Below are positions 22,137 through 33,100 of a stretch of 64,000 nucleotides of DNA, piece by piece. Both the position numbers and the translations under genes were made by a program. Source of the DNA: Rhododendron vialii (taxonomy: Eukaryota; Streptophyta; Magnoliopsida; Ericales; Ericaceae); the NCBI RefSeq assembly GCF_030253575.1, contig NC_080563.1, positions 38,357,501 through 38,421,500 of the forward strand, in the 5' to 3' direction. Numbering within the stretch: position 1 is the stretch's first letter; every line of letters starts with the position of its first letter. The notes beneath the pieces were generated by a model that was not told the DNA's origin, searched no databases, and worked only from the letters and a program-made list of their open reading frames with translations.

Positions 22137-22939
22137 CCAAATCGGCTAGAGTAGCGTGGGCGTGCCAGGGCAGGATTGCTGCCCAAATTTGTATCAAGGC
22201 CTGGAAGCCTCAATCTGACTTCTAATCGAACGAAAATGCACGGCCTAAGGGAGGAGACCGTGAGAAGGTTCGTGGTTTGCCTTTGCGGGATAAGGACTTA
22301 GTATTTCCTAACCCTATGAAAAATGGAGATAAAAGTAGAACAAGGCCTAAAACAGAATTAAAAGGACTTTATTAACGGTTTAACAAAGTCTGGTTACAAG
22401 GAAATGAAATAAAATCTAGGCTTGGCTAGATTGAACGAGAAAGTAAAGATAATTGAAAGATAAATTGGATAAGTCGTGGGCTTGATGGTCGTGGACCTTT
22501 GCCAAGGCCTTCAACTCTGTAATTTATAGGGTCTTCAGGCCTTCAGCTGCTTCAAATGCTTCGATGCATGGCTGCCATGTGGCCTTCTAGCAGAGGCTTA
22601 GGCTTGAGCAGCTTCGAAATGCTCAAATGAGGGGTTGCTCCCTGACCAAAATGTTCCTTTTACTCTAAGAAAACGGCAAAGGCCTGAGAAATCCTTCTTT
22701 CTTGTATAAAACTTTGTAAAAGGGCAAAAAGAATTTCAGCTCCTGCAACATCCAGGCTATTTGAACTGCTTCAATACTCAAGCTACTGCTTGAATGGACT
22801 CCTTCTGGGCCCACCACTGCTGAAGACCAATACTTTTTCAGGCCTTTCTACCATTTTATTTCCTCTATCTCTTGTGGGCCCTCAATTCCTCTAAACTTGA
22901 TTCCTTATGAAAGAAGAATCAAGAAACAAAGGATTAACC

Positions 22940-23455
22940 AGACCTGAATGAGCTGCTTGTGTGCAGCTTGCTTAGGTCTGCATGAGTCATTCACCAACAG
23001 CTCCAAGGGCTGCATGTACGCCACCTGTTCTTGGCCTTGCTTCATGTTGAAAGGTGCTAGTGAGCAGCATACCCATGTTTGCCAAACAAGAACATTCTAG
23101 GCCTTTAAGCTGCTTGTGAGTAGCTTGAGGGCTTTGAGCTGCTTGTGAGCATGGATGTTTGTAAAAAAGGCATATTTGGGCCCACCAAGGCCAAAAATGC
23201 AGACCTGGTTGAGCTACTTGTGAGCAGCTTGTGTGATGTTAGATAGAACCTTCTAGGCCTTTAAGCTGCTTGTGCAGGCCTAAGCTGCTTGTGAGCTGCT
23301 TGGGATGTCTCCATGCATGGCTGCCATGTGTCCCAAGCCTTGTTTCATGCTGAAAAAAAGTAAAGACTCAGACCTTGAGCTGCTTGTAAGTAGCTTACCT
23401 AGATCTGTCCAGCAAGAACATTCTAGGCCTTTAAGCTGCTTGTGAGCAGCTTGAG
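22940..23455. repeat. Cluster of about eight hairpin-forming AAGCTGCTTGTGAGCAGCTT motifs
   Basis: The best copy (23433-23452) has perfect 8 bp arms AAGCTGCT and AGCAGCTT around TGTG. Diverged copies start near 22951, 23110, 23138, 23212, 23263, 23283 and 23379, several preceded by GGCCTTTA. Spacing is irregular. Confidence 0.6.
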
Positions 23456-23595
23456 GCCTTTTCCCTGCCAACTGAAGGCCATAGGTGACGTTTTCTTTAA
23501 GAAGTAGGCCCATTTGTTATTTGGGCCCGAACTCAATGTGAATCATGGTCCTTCGTCCATTGTAAGCCTTCTGAGCCCAAGCCTGGTGAGAAAAC

Positions 23596-25140
23596 TGATA
23601 AGCACCCAATATTGTAGATATTTGGTGCACCTAGTCTTGTTTTACGTCATTTAACTTATGTTTATTTACTGTTTTAAGTGATTTTGCGCGTAAGGTTTTC
23701 TGTTGAGCGTTTCAGGCAATACGCATTAAAGGGGCATGTTTTGATGTGTTGAACAATCTTTGAAAGGAACCGAGTGGCGATGCCTTATGGAGCGTAGCCG
23801 TCGGACTATGGGAATGAACAAACGGAAGGTCGGGAAGAGTCAAGGGCCATCGGGTGTTAAGTCGGGGCACGAGGGGCTTGATTTTGCCAGTAAACAGTAC
23901 GGTATCGATACGATTCTTGGAGTATCGATACTTCATTAGAACAGAAGGAAATCCAACTCTCAGCTTATCGATACAATTTTCGAAGTATCGATACGGTTCC
24001 TCTTTGTGTAATTCTGGATTTCTGGTCAAACAGCACGGTATCGATACGGAGACAGCGTATCGATACGGTTCCTTTACGGGGAATTTTGGAATTCAGAGCA
24101 AGGCTGCACGGTATCGATACGGTATTAGAGTAACGATACGGGTGACTCACCGACATGCTTTTTGGCAGATTTTAACTTTCCATTTGTGGCATGTTTCCAC
24201 TTTTTGGATATTTTCTGATATTTTTGAAGAGAGAGAATGCATTTTTGTATAAATAGCCATCACTCTCTTTCTCTTTCTTATCATCTAGTTCATTAGAAGT
24301 TTAGTCTCTCCTCCATTAATGTTTTCTTAAGCTTTTCAAGTGTAATCTTCCTAAAACTCAATCAAGTAAGTAACTCTCGTTTATTAATTTTCCGTTTATT
24401 AAAGTTGTTTGTACGGACTAGATTCTCTTTAATATCAAGTTTATTCTCGTTTCCGTCGGTTAAACTTCATGTCTCGTTTTTATACTCTCTTCTATACTTT
24501 AAGTATGTGTGAGTAGTCGTTAGGCTGAGTCTCGGGATATTCTTTCCCAAGGACTAGGGTCGTTATTCGGTTCTCAAACCACCGGGTTTAAAATCATGAT
24601 TCTCGGAATAGAGCTTAACTTGCATTTTTGGTCTAAACCAGGGGTGTTAACTCCTTGGTAAGACGTTTAGTCAAGCGGTCTTGGCAAGCAGCTTATCTAG
24701 GACTCGTGGCCTCCTATGTGTTTGATAAATGTTAAAAACAAGTTGGTTCGCCTCCGTTTAATCACATCTTTCAATAAACGTAGTCTTTAAAGCTAAATCT
24801 TTCGGGCGTGAGCACGCGGTCGTGACTCTCGCCTGCATTAAATTGAGAACCGGTAACATCCTTTGTCAAGGGTTAGAAAATCCCTAGACTTGTCTTTTTT
24901 AAGTTAATTAAGTTTTTTCCTAGACTTTTGCCTTGGCAATTTTCACCGTTTCAAAGTATCACCAAGTTGGCTGTCTTGAACGCTACATTCTACCATTTTA
25001 ACCTACAATCCGATTAAGTTATATTCGAATTCCTTGTGGTACGATCCCGGTCTTGCCGGTTTATTATGCTACCGACGATCTAGCCCTACGCTTGGGGTTT
25101 TTCTCAACCTTATTCGAAGGCGAGGTTCGGAGACTAAGCA
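23596..25140 (+). mobile_element. Solo LTR of an LTR retrotransposon, 5 bp target duplication
   Basis: The element begins TGATAAGCACCCAATATTG and ends GGAGACTAAGCA, so it has the TG...CA termini of an LTR. AAAAC flanks both sides (23591-23595 and 25141-25145), an exact 5 bp target duplication. A TATA box (TATAAATAG, 24248-24256) lies about 650 bp from the left end, marking U3 and R in + orientation. No primer-binding site, coding domain or second LTR adjoins it, so it is a solo LTR left by recombination. At 1545 bp it is long, and the GTACGATCCCGGTCTTGCCG stretch near the 3' end is typical of plant Ty3-gypsy LTRs (family inference). Age cannot be dated from a single LTR; the intact duplication suggests it is not ancient. 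Confidence 0.8.
23902..24139. promoter_or_regulatory. Paired GTATCGATAC palindromes in the solo-LTR U3
   Basis: Copies start at 23902, 23922, 23965, 23985, 24038, 24057, 24111 and 24130. Seven hold the exact core TATCGATA and the last is TAACGATA. They form four pairs with 19-20 bp between partners, and pair starts are 63, 73 and 73 bp apart, so the unit is an imperfect tandem repeat. The array ends about 110 bp upstream of the LTR TATA box. Confidence 0.7.
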
Positions 25141-25601
25141 AAAACCCAGGCTTTAACTGATTTGGACCTATTTGTAGGCCTTGTTACTTCTAAGAACTGG
25201 GCTAGGCCTGGATAAAATACTTAGAGCTAGTGGGTCAACCCAAGTCTTCGGCCAATCTTGAGCTTGGGCTTGTGATAACGAAATCTTAGGCATAAATTTG
25301 GCCCAGGCCTTTGAAAACTCAACTTGATCAGTGGCATTCAAATCGGCCCGATTTCATAGATGACCGATCATGAGGCTTTTCAAAGCCTGAGACCTTCATT
25401 CAAGGCCTTCTTCTAACCAACAAACTGATTTTCTGAATTTTGGCCAAAAATGGGTGTAAATAGAACCGTAAAATTTGTAAATAGAACTGTAAAATTTGTA
25501 ACTAACCATAAAGTCACACCGAAACTTAACTTCACTTTTTCATGATACACACGTATTTGATCGTAAATATACCAGAGAATACGTATTACATGCACCATAG
25601 A

Positions 25602-25768
25602 ATTTTTTTTTTTTTTTTTTGCCAGACAGTAAGAAGAATTTTCGTTAAGTTAGATTATTATAAGAAATATAGTCGTTGTTCTATCCGCTTGAACCGAGAA
25701 CTTTCCAACACCTGAGTACTAGTATATACGACCAATTGAGCTAGAAGCCCGGCCGGCTAGTCGCACGT
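25602..25768 (-). mobile_element. tRNA-derived SINE, minus strand, with 8 bp target duplication
   Basis: On the minus strand an A box TAGCTCAATTGG is followed by a B box GGTTCAAGCGG about 50 bp later, and the element ends in an 18 bp poly(A), seen as a T run at 25603-25620. ACCATAGA flanks both sides (25594-25601 and 25769-25776). Confidence 0.7.
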
Positions 25769-25776
25769 ACCATAGA

Positions 25777-27152
25777 TTTTTATCCTTTGCCTTCTGGTTT
25801 TGAAACTTTGTGCCTTAGCTTGCACTTATAATGTGAAACAAAGAATTCAAAGGATCTACAAAAGGAAGGCTAGCTAATTGCTTTGCGTAGCCGCGTACAT
25901 TAATTAGAATTTCAACTTTACAGCATTGCTGGTAATATTGGACGTTGTCTTTAAGAATGGTTAATATGCCTAAATTAACATAGTCTCGTAGTATTAGTAT
26001 TTTGATAAATATTAGTAGTGTTTTTTTTGTTTTTAGAAAAAAATTTCGTTTGGCGTAATTTTTTTTGATTTTCCTGATGAGAAAAGTAAAAACTTATGAC
26101 CAAAAGCTGAGAAAATCAATACAACCGGAATTAATTCAAAAAAGATAAGTTTTTTTTAGATCTATCTTGGACTTTTGGGAAGTACTATATGGTTTATTTT
26201 ACAGGATTACTAGTGGATGTCTGTGCCTAAAGGCACATTGGAATGTAACATAGTTTCAGCTTAAATAAATTATCCGCTCTAGCTAACTGTTTTATGCGAT
26301 AATTATAATCATCACAAAGCGTCAGTTACCATTTTGATATATATGAAATATATATTTATATATTCCTATTTGATCAGAAAATACAGTATTTACATAGAGA
26401 TATATTGTCCAAAAAATAAGGGTAGGGAGGGATAGATTTATTAAAAGAATATTCTTTGTATCTATTAAAAAAATTTTGATCCGATGGCTACAACTTTAAC
26501 ATGAAGTGATGTAACGTCTGTAGAGGTTGCTCTCGTTTATATGCCTAGATATTTTAAATAGAAATCGTTCTATTTCATATAGGAGTATTACTTATTTCTC
26601 TTATCGATTGAAATCTGGAAAATAGTTTGATAGAAACTATGAAAGCTAATAACGACCAAAATTATAAATATTTATGTTTGTCAAAATCCACCTACGTCAC
26701 ATGCAACATATGATTGGTCATTCAGAAATTAATGAGGACGGCCATGTGAAGATAACGTCCTCCAAGGAGTACCAACCGCTAGCGGATATTTGGCCACACA
26801 AAAATCACCTGACAACTGTGGACCACTTATCTCTTTTAATACGTCCGGCAACACTTTCCAGCTGGTCCTACCTTTTTCTTTTCTTTTTCTTTTTAAAGAC
26901 GCTCATGGTTTCCGGACCCATTTACGCGCATCAATCTCAATTGATTTCTTTCACGGCCAAAATTAAGAAATTCACGAGAAATTACTACTTCCTAATTTCG
27001 ATATGACCCCAAGAATCGAATCTTGATAAATTTTGTGGGAAGCCCACTCACCAACCTTATCCTTTGGGTCTACCAACCTTTCCTTTCTTCTTACTACAAA
27101 TATCGCTCTAGTCCTCTGCTTTTGTTTGATTCAGTACATTACACAATTTCAC

Positions 27153-27154
<2 letters not shown>
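25777..27154. other. Upstream region of the snakin gene; Helitron end, no gene seen
   Basis: AT-rich spacer with a Helitron-type 3' end at 26210-26236. The stretch 26030-26160 resembles the foldback MITE family seen later (AAAAGTAAAAACTTATGA). The last 100 bp carry a weak TATA-like CTACAAATATC near 27097, followed by a CT-rich leader. Confidence 0.4.
26210..26236 (-). mobile_element. Helitron-type 3' terminus
   Basis: On the minus strand the hairpin GTGCCTTTAGGCAC (26223-26236) is followed nine bases later by CTAG and then T. A short hairpin about 10 bp before CTRR, with insertion next to a T, is the 3' signature of Helitrons. The element would extend to the right; its 5' TC end was not located. 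Confidence 0.5.

Positions 27155-27186
<32 letters not shown>
27155..27186 (+). repeat. (AG)n tract directly before the snakin ATG
   Basis: Sixteen AG units abut the ATG at 27187, so the whole tract is in the 5' leader. GAGA tracts are bound by plant BPC factors; a role here is inference. Confidence 0.7.
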
Positions 27187-27190
<4 letters not shown>

Positions 27191-28249
27191 AGGTAGCTCT
27201 TGCAACTTTCTTGCTGGTGTCCCTTTTTCTCAGCTCTTCTCTCCTTGAGACTGCAATGGCTGGTTCAAGTAAGATGCTTATTATTATACCTAATAAAAAC
27301 TTATTCTTTCAAACCTAAGATGCCCTACAATTTAAATACATGCATGGTAACCAAAATCAAGAACAATGTGCATGTGACGTACTAAATTGTTCAAGCTTAA
27401 GCTGTTAGTGGGAGAAATAACGAGTTATATATATAGGGCGTCTAAAAAATTAATTAGGGACCCATCAAAACGTTTCTTGATTACTCGTACCTGCCATAGT
27501 ATTTTGTCAAAGATTTTTGCACACAAATTCCAAAGGAATAACATTTCACTTTCATTTTTGGGTCTTCCTTGGCTAGGTGAACGAAGTTAATTAATTAAAA
27601 AAAGAAAAAGTTTCGTTTACATGGTATAAGAATTTCGTAAAATTGAAGTAAATCACAACAAAAATATGACTACAAATGCTTTTTCTCTTATAGTTTTGCC
27701 TAATCAAGACAAAAGGAGTCTGAATCTCTCACATTTGACATATCCTTTTGAGTCTAATTATCAATATGTATATGCACGCATACACATGTTGTTTATTTTT
27801 GTTTTGCTTAGGCAGCGTTTGCGAATGGTAAATTAGATTACCAAAGCACCGAACCTGACTCCATTCGAAGTTGAGATCGACTTCTTCCCTAGGCACTTAA
27901 ACTCCTCCCCATGCGGTTGGACCAAAGGCCTGATGACATGTTTTTTATTTTCATCGTCCAGAATATAAATGTAATTATGTAGTATATATGTACGTATGTT
28001 TATCTCTACTGATTAATTTGGTGATGTGTATGTTTTTTTTTTTTTTGGAATTATATATATTAAGGTTTCTGTGACTCCAAGTGCGGGGTAAGGTGCTCAA
28101 AAGCAGGACGGGAGGACAGGTGCTTGAAGTACTGTGGCATACGCTGCGAGGAGTGCAATTGTGTTCCTTCTGGGACTTCTGGGAACAAGGACGAGTGCCC
28201 TTGCTATAGGGACAAGAAGAATTCCAAGGGCAACCCCAAGTGCCCTTAG
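27187..28249 (+). CDS. Snakin/GASA-family cysteine-rich peptide with 11 of 12 cysteines
   Basis: Two exons, 27187-27268 and 28065-28249, join at TCAA|GTAAGA and TTAAG|GT to give 88 residues, the usual length. Residues 1-26 are a signal peptide ([20 protein letters not shown]). The mature part follows the GASA pattern: [14 protein letters not shown], then [20 protein letters not shown], then [22 protein letters not shown]. The family is secreted, gibberellin-responsive in many plants, and includes the antimicrobial potato snakin-1. The canonical GICC pair is GIRC here: residue 54 is Arg (CGC, 28142-28144) where the family has Cys, leaving 11 cysteines. All other family positions are kept and the frame is open, so this reads as a real gene with one unusual substitution. 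The 796 bp intron has no other exon-like piece. Confidence 0.92.
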
Positions 28250-28381
28250 AATTTCAATCAGTACTATAACATAGCCATGGTAAAAAGAATATATACACAT
28301 AAGTTGTTCAGAAATTGGGTCTAAGGTCTTTTCAGTATTTGGGGAATAAAATGGAGTTATTTGCAATTTATATATGTATGA

Positions 28382-28413
<32 letters not shown>

Positions 28414-30144
28414 GATCCTATCATGGTCCATATGTTTGCTATGGTGGATTCAATTACTTGGTAATACAGCTATAAATTGTTACTACTCATTCTATATGTG
28501 TTTTTTTTTTTTTTCAATCGAAATGAGAGACCATTTACATCAGGTATGAATCACAAAGTACAAACCCGAGATACCGCATCGATTGTGAGAGTCCACAAGA
28601 TAACAAAGCACAACTCAACCAATACGAGAAACAAGCCCACATCACATGGAATAAATAAAAAAAGAATTGAGTTTCGAGCAAGATTATGAGTTTTGATCAT
28701 AATTTTTTATTTTTTCGATTCTTCTAGTCGTGACAAAACAATAATTCAGAAAAGATGCAAAACGAACAAATGAAAAGAAAATTGAATAAAAAAAAAGAAA
28801 AAGAAAAGAAAAGCCGAATGACTTATTTTTGCCAAACTAGACCTTACTTGAATAACACGAACAACATAAATACTCCTACATTTAGATTAGATTAAATTAA
28901 TTCTCTCATGTGGCATCCTCGACACGTGCAGAGTGTACAACGTTAGAGACCACAGAGAACTTTTATTTGGTAGGCGGTCCCCCATGGTTGGTGCCTGGAT
29001 TGCACATGAGCCACCAGTGAAAAAGGCACAGGTGCTAGGCTACTGCATTTGGAGCTTTTCTCTTTCAGAAAAAGAACCTCAATTTTAGTATATATGATTG
29101 GAACAAGTCATCAACATCTGCCCATTCACTCAGGAAATTCATTTTACTAGCAATCAATACACGTGGTAGACCCCAGTTACTATTTTCAAGGTATCACTTC
29201 TCTTTAGTAATTATCCCGGACAGTCTATCAGTTTCTCTTGACGCAGCGATATTTCTCACAATGCAACAGTATCTTCTTTGAATGATACACTTCCTGGTTG
29301 CCACACTTGTGAGACGACGACGACAACTGCCCGAAACAATTACTAGAGAAGATCCACATTCGTAAGGTCCAACGCAAAGTTATTTACATTTATCAAAAAT
29401 TGATAAACGAAGAGAAGAATCACGAGCTAAGAAAGGGTCCAACGCAAAGTTATTCACATTTTTCAGAATTGATAGACACAGCAGAATTATGATAAGAACA
29501 AGCTAGGCAGCAGCACGTCCGAGATAAACCACATCAAACACCCGCAATATAAAGCCTTACGGTTGTATAGCTGCACGTAAGTACAGTTGTACTTAAATTG
29601 ACGGTTGAACTGCTACGAAGAGAAAGTTGATACCCTTGTTCATGAACCGGGTCAAGGTTAGACTAGTGTAGATTCAGGAAAACAAATAGCCATGGAAGGA
29701 AAAAGAAAACAGACACACAAGAAGCCCACCATGTGTACAAATAACGGTAATGGGTCCTAAAAGTCTGTTCCACAGAAAAAAAAAACAATTACTTAGTACA
29801 AATAAACCTTAATCTTACAAAAAACACAAAAAAGCTTACACTTTTTAAGGTATAACATTGAACAACAGGAAGCACTCTGATTCTACAGTACAGATTATTC
29901 CGTCATTTCCAGTCGTCTTCAATCCTTCATTTTAATGCCTACTCGCTCGCAGGGTACAAACTAGTTCGAATACCCACAAATACACTACATAATGTCACAT
30001 TGGTAATGAAATTTATAAGCACAACATACCGAACCTAAGAGATCTCTGAAAATACAGATAAGCAAGAACAAAGACGTATAATGTCAGTTACCCATCCAGT
30101 GTCAGTGAATTTCTGTAAGAACTGACTGGCCAGCTTGTTAATGG
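28250..30144. other. Spacer between convergent snakin and Pumilio genes
   Basis: No gene is seen. It includes a compound microsatellite (TG)n(AG)n at about 28383-28413, a T run at 28501-28514 beside a possible decayed retroposon, and a short duplicated phrase GGTCCAACGCAAAGTTATT at 29366 and 29436. The right part is the 3' UTR of the Pumilio gene. Confidence 0.45.
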
Positions 30145-33100
30145 CTAAGCATGATGTGACTTGATCTTGTCAAGCCGGTCAAGGACCTTCCTCCCATACA
30201 TATTGGTACGCAAGATGGCAGCGTTAGCCCTGATTACGTTAAGCAAAGCACTACGGATAACACCCTGTTTCACCCAAAAACAAGTATCAGGTCAGAGTTG
30301 AACGACAAGAGTGCATGAAATTAAAATTGTCAACACTGACATTGCAAATTCCAATCAATTGTAGCTCTTCTTTGTTCGGTTGGACTATTAGTGAGGAGAT
30401 AAATAGTCTCCATTCCCAAGTGATCTTATCATATTAATAGTGAGGGGATTAATAACACCAAATCTCCCAAGGTATGTATATCCTATATTTCGTGGAAAAT
30501 CATATCCGACGGAATTTAATCCTAGCCGCAAAAGTTCCATCTAACATGGGGATATGTGGTTTCCTTAGGTTTATACTATAGTCCAATCTAATGCCTTGAC
30601 TCTTGCAGGAAGTTTTGAATAAAAAATAAATATGAAAATCAGGAAAACCATTCTTAAATACATTGCATGTGAACAATGTCTTGTCAAGTGTTCATTTTAG
30701 GAATATTTTTTTCCCGGTAAATCTCTTATAAGGAATATATGAACTATAGCAAAAAGATTGAAGAGATGACACGCTTGTATTGTCTCTGCTGTTAGTCATG
30801 GTTTGACCTTATTTGGTTGATTTCAATGCCTTCATCCAGTGGCTTAGTAGACATATTTGTTATCGGAACGTATAATTATTATATTATAAAGTTTTTGTTT
30901 TCCAATACATCACATTTAGACATTGAAATGATTCTATCCTAATGCAGTTATTATACCAATCGTTTAATATTTTTTCTTTAGACTACTTCAATTGTTACGT
31001 ACTTATTTTATATTTATGAAAGAAATTGAGAAATGAGAATGTAAAAGAACCAATTTTTTATCAAATCAAACCAAAATTATGAAGATAATAAGTAGCTATA
31101 CACGAATATTTATCAATAATATTAAAAATCAGGTATATACAAAATAAAAATTTTAAAACTTGGGAGCTCGGGGTGCTGGGGCTAGGGGCCAGGGCCCCAA
31201 CATAGCTCCGCCACTGCCTTCATCTAAGCAAGCTGACATGGCCTCCGTTACTGCATAGCATAAACTATCAAAGGCCCCTCCATTTTCAAAATTGCAGCTA
31301 ACAGTCAACTAGGTTTGCATGGCCACCTTGATTTGGTTTAAACTGTTCACTAAAGTGCAAATGCACCCTTCATCCAATTTTAAGTCCTTCTGAAGTTAAA
31401 GGATGTAGAAATAAGTACATTTAAGAAAACAGATAGAAAACTTGTTCACGAACTAATACTCAATTAGTAACAAAAAGCTAACATCCGCTAGTTATAACTA
31501 ATTTTTGTGGGTGCGAGTGCAAGCATTAGAGATCAGACGTTCCAAAACTTTAATCGTAAGACATTTGGGTACAGGTCAAAAAGATGGGAATGAGAATGAG
31601 ACACCTCTTGAAGAGTTAATCATACGATATTTGTAGATAGTAAGGTATGAATTGACTGTGAGTCTGTATGCAAGTACTTGAAATCAAAAGGGAGCAAGGG
31701 AATATACGGATTTCCTTCTCCCCTCCTTGCAAAAGCTAGAAATGTTTCTTTTCTAGCTAATGTGGACTTCTTTTTTGCTTTAGATATCTTCAAAGAACAA
31801 TAAGATTCAAGATCCTAGTTCTTAAATCAGGTAGTGGTGTTGGGCACATCCCAAATTCTTATCCGTGTGACATCCATCTATTCCCTAGGCAACAAAGACA
31901 AGAAGGGGAACGAATAAATATGAATTTGGCGATAAGCTTACCTTAGACACCGATAATGCTGACTGAATGACGAAGTTTCCAAAAGGATCAATTAGAAGCA
32001 TCGAAACATCCGGACTTCTAAGAAACTCCAAAAGAATCTGCGAAGATACCTCTTCTCCTGCTTCAGTCAAACATTTCTCCATCACATTACTAGCGTATTT
32101 GTTGCATGATAGAGATACAAAACTTCCTTCAAACTGCTTCACAAGATTCTCTGTGACTTCTCGTATCTTGAGTCCCAGTAAATGTTGTACCACATAATTG
32201 CTACATATTAAAACATGTACGAATATAACTATGTTAATCTTAAAAAATATATGGAGTAAATAATGGGAATGGTTTGTAGAAACAAACCCATAAGGATCTT
32301 CAGCTAGGTGAATAGCATGTGCTATTATCTCAGCCACGAGGCTTTCTCTGTATTCTCCTTGAGAGTGGTCCACACATGCCTGTAGCACACAACACCCGTG
32401 TTTGTTGGTTGCGATTTTCAAGCAGTTATCCGCTATCCCATTGAGAAGATACTGCAAAGAAAGCACATAGTATTTCATAAGCAGTTGTCCGATAAGGAAT
32501 AGAATGTTGAAGTGATTCCTGCGAGCACCCACTACTACAGTGAGATAAACAGAAGAAGTTCCAGCAATGAAATTTTAAAAGAAAGAGCATCATTTTTGTG
32601 TTCGTTTTTGGCCTTCATTTTTACATTTTGAATCACTATTGTCTTCAGATCATTGAAATATTTTAGTGAAACGTAACAGCAAACTAGAATACTTTCCAAG
32701 AATTCTCGACAATGGGTTGTTTTACTGAATTTCCTTTGAAAGCAATTTATTTGAATGGTTTTACAAAAATGTTTCCTTAGTTTTCTTCATTTCCCCTGTT
32801 TTAATTTCTAAAAAACAGTTTCCAAAATGATGCCAATATGTGAAATATCCAAAACAAAAGAAAGGGGCATCTCAAAGGAAGTATTTGTTAACAGAACTCT
32901 TGTCCACCTTCATGGCGTGCCAATACATGTCTCAACCGTGTTCAACATAAGCTAAATAGACTGCTTTGCTGTAGAATAGAAGACAGAAGTGATACGGCAA
33001 GGGTGTTAGGGATAAATATGATTGTGTGTTAGCTCTGAAAGGGGAAGGTGGTGGTGGTCATTTTGGTGGTAAGTGGACAGTGGCAGATGAGGGATTGACA

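Larger units (their letters stand above)
22137..25400. repeat. Repeat-rich block, split by a solo LTR
   Basis: From about 22140 to 23590, and again from 25146 to about 25400, the sequence is rich in AGGCCT and related words (GGCCTTTAAGCTGCTTG, CAAGGCCT) and poor in coding frames. The two parts have the same style and are separated exactly by the solo LTR at 23596-25140. The block therefore looks like one older non-coding repetitive element that was the target. Its own ends were not found. Confidence 0.45.
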
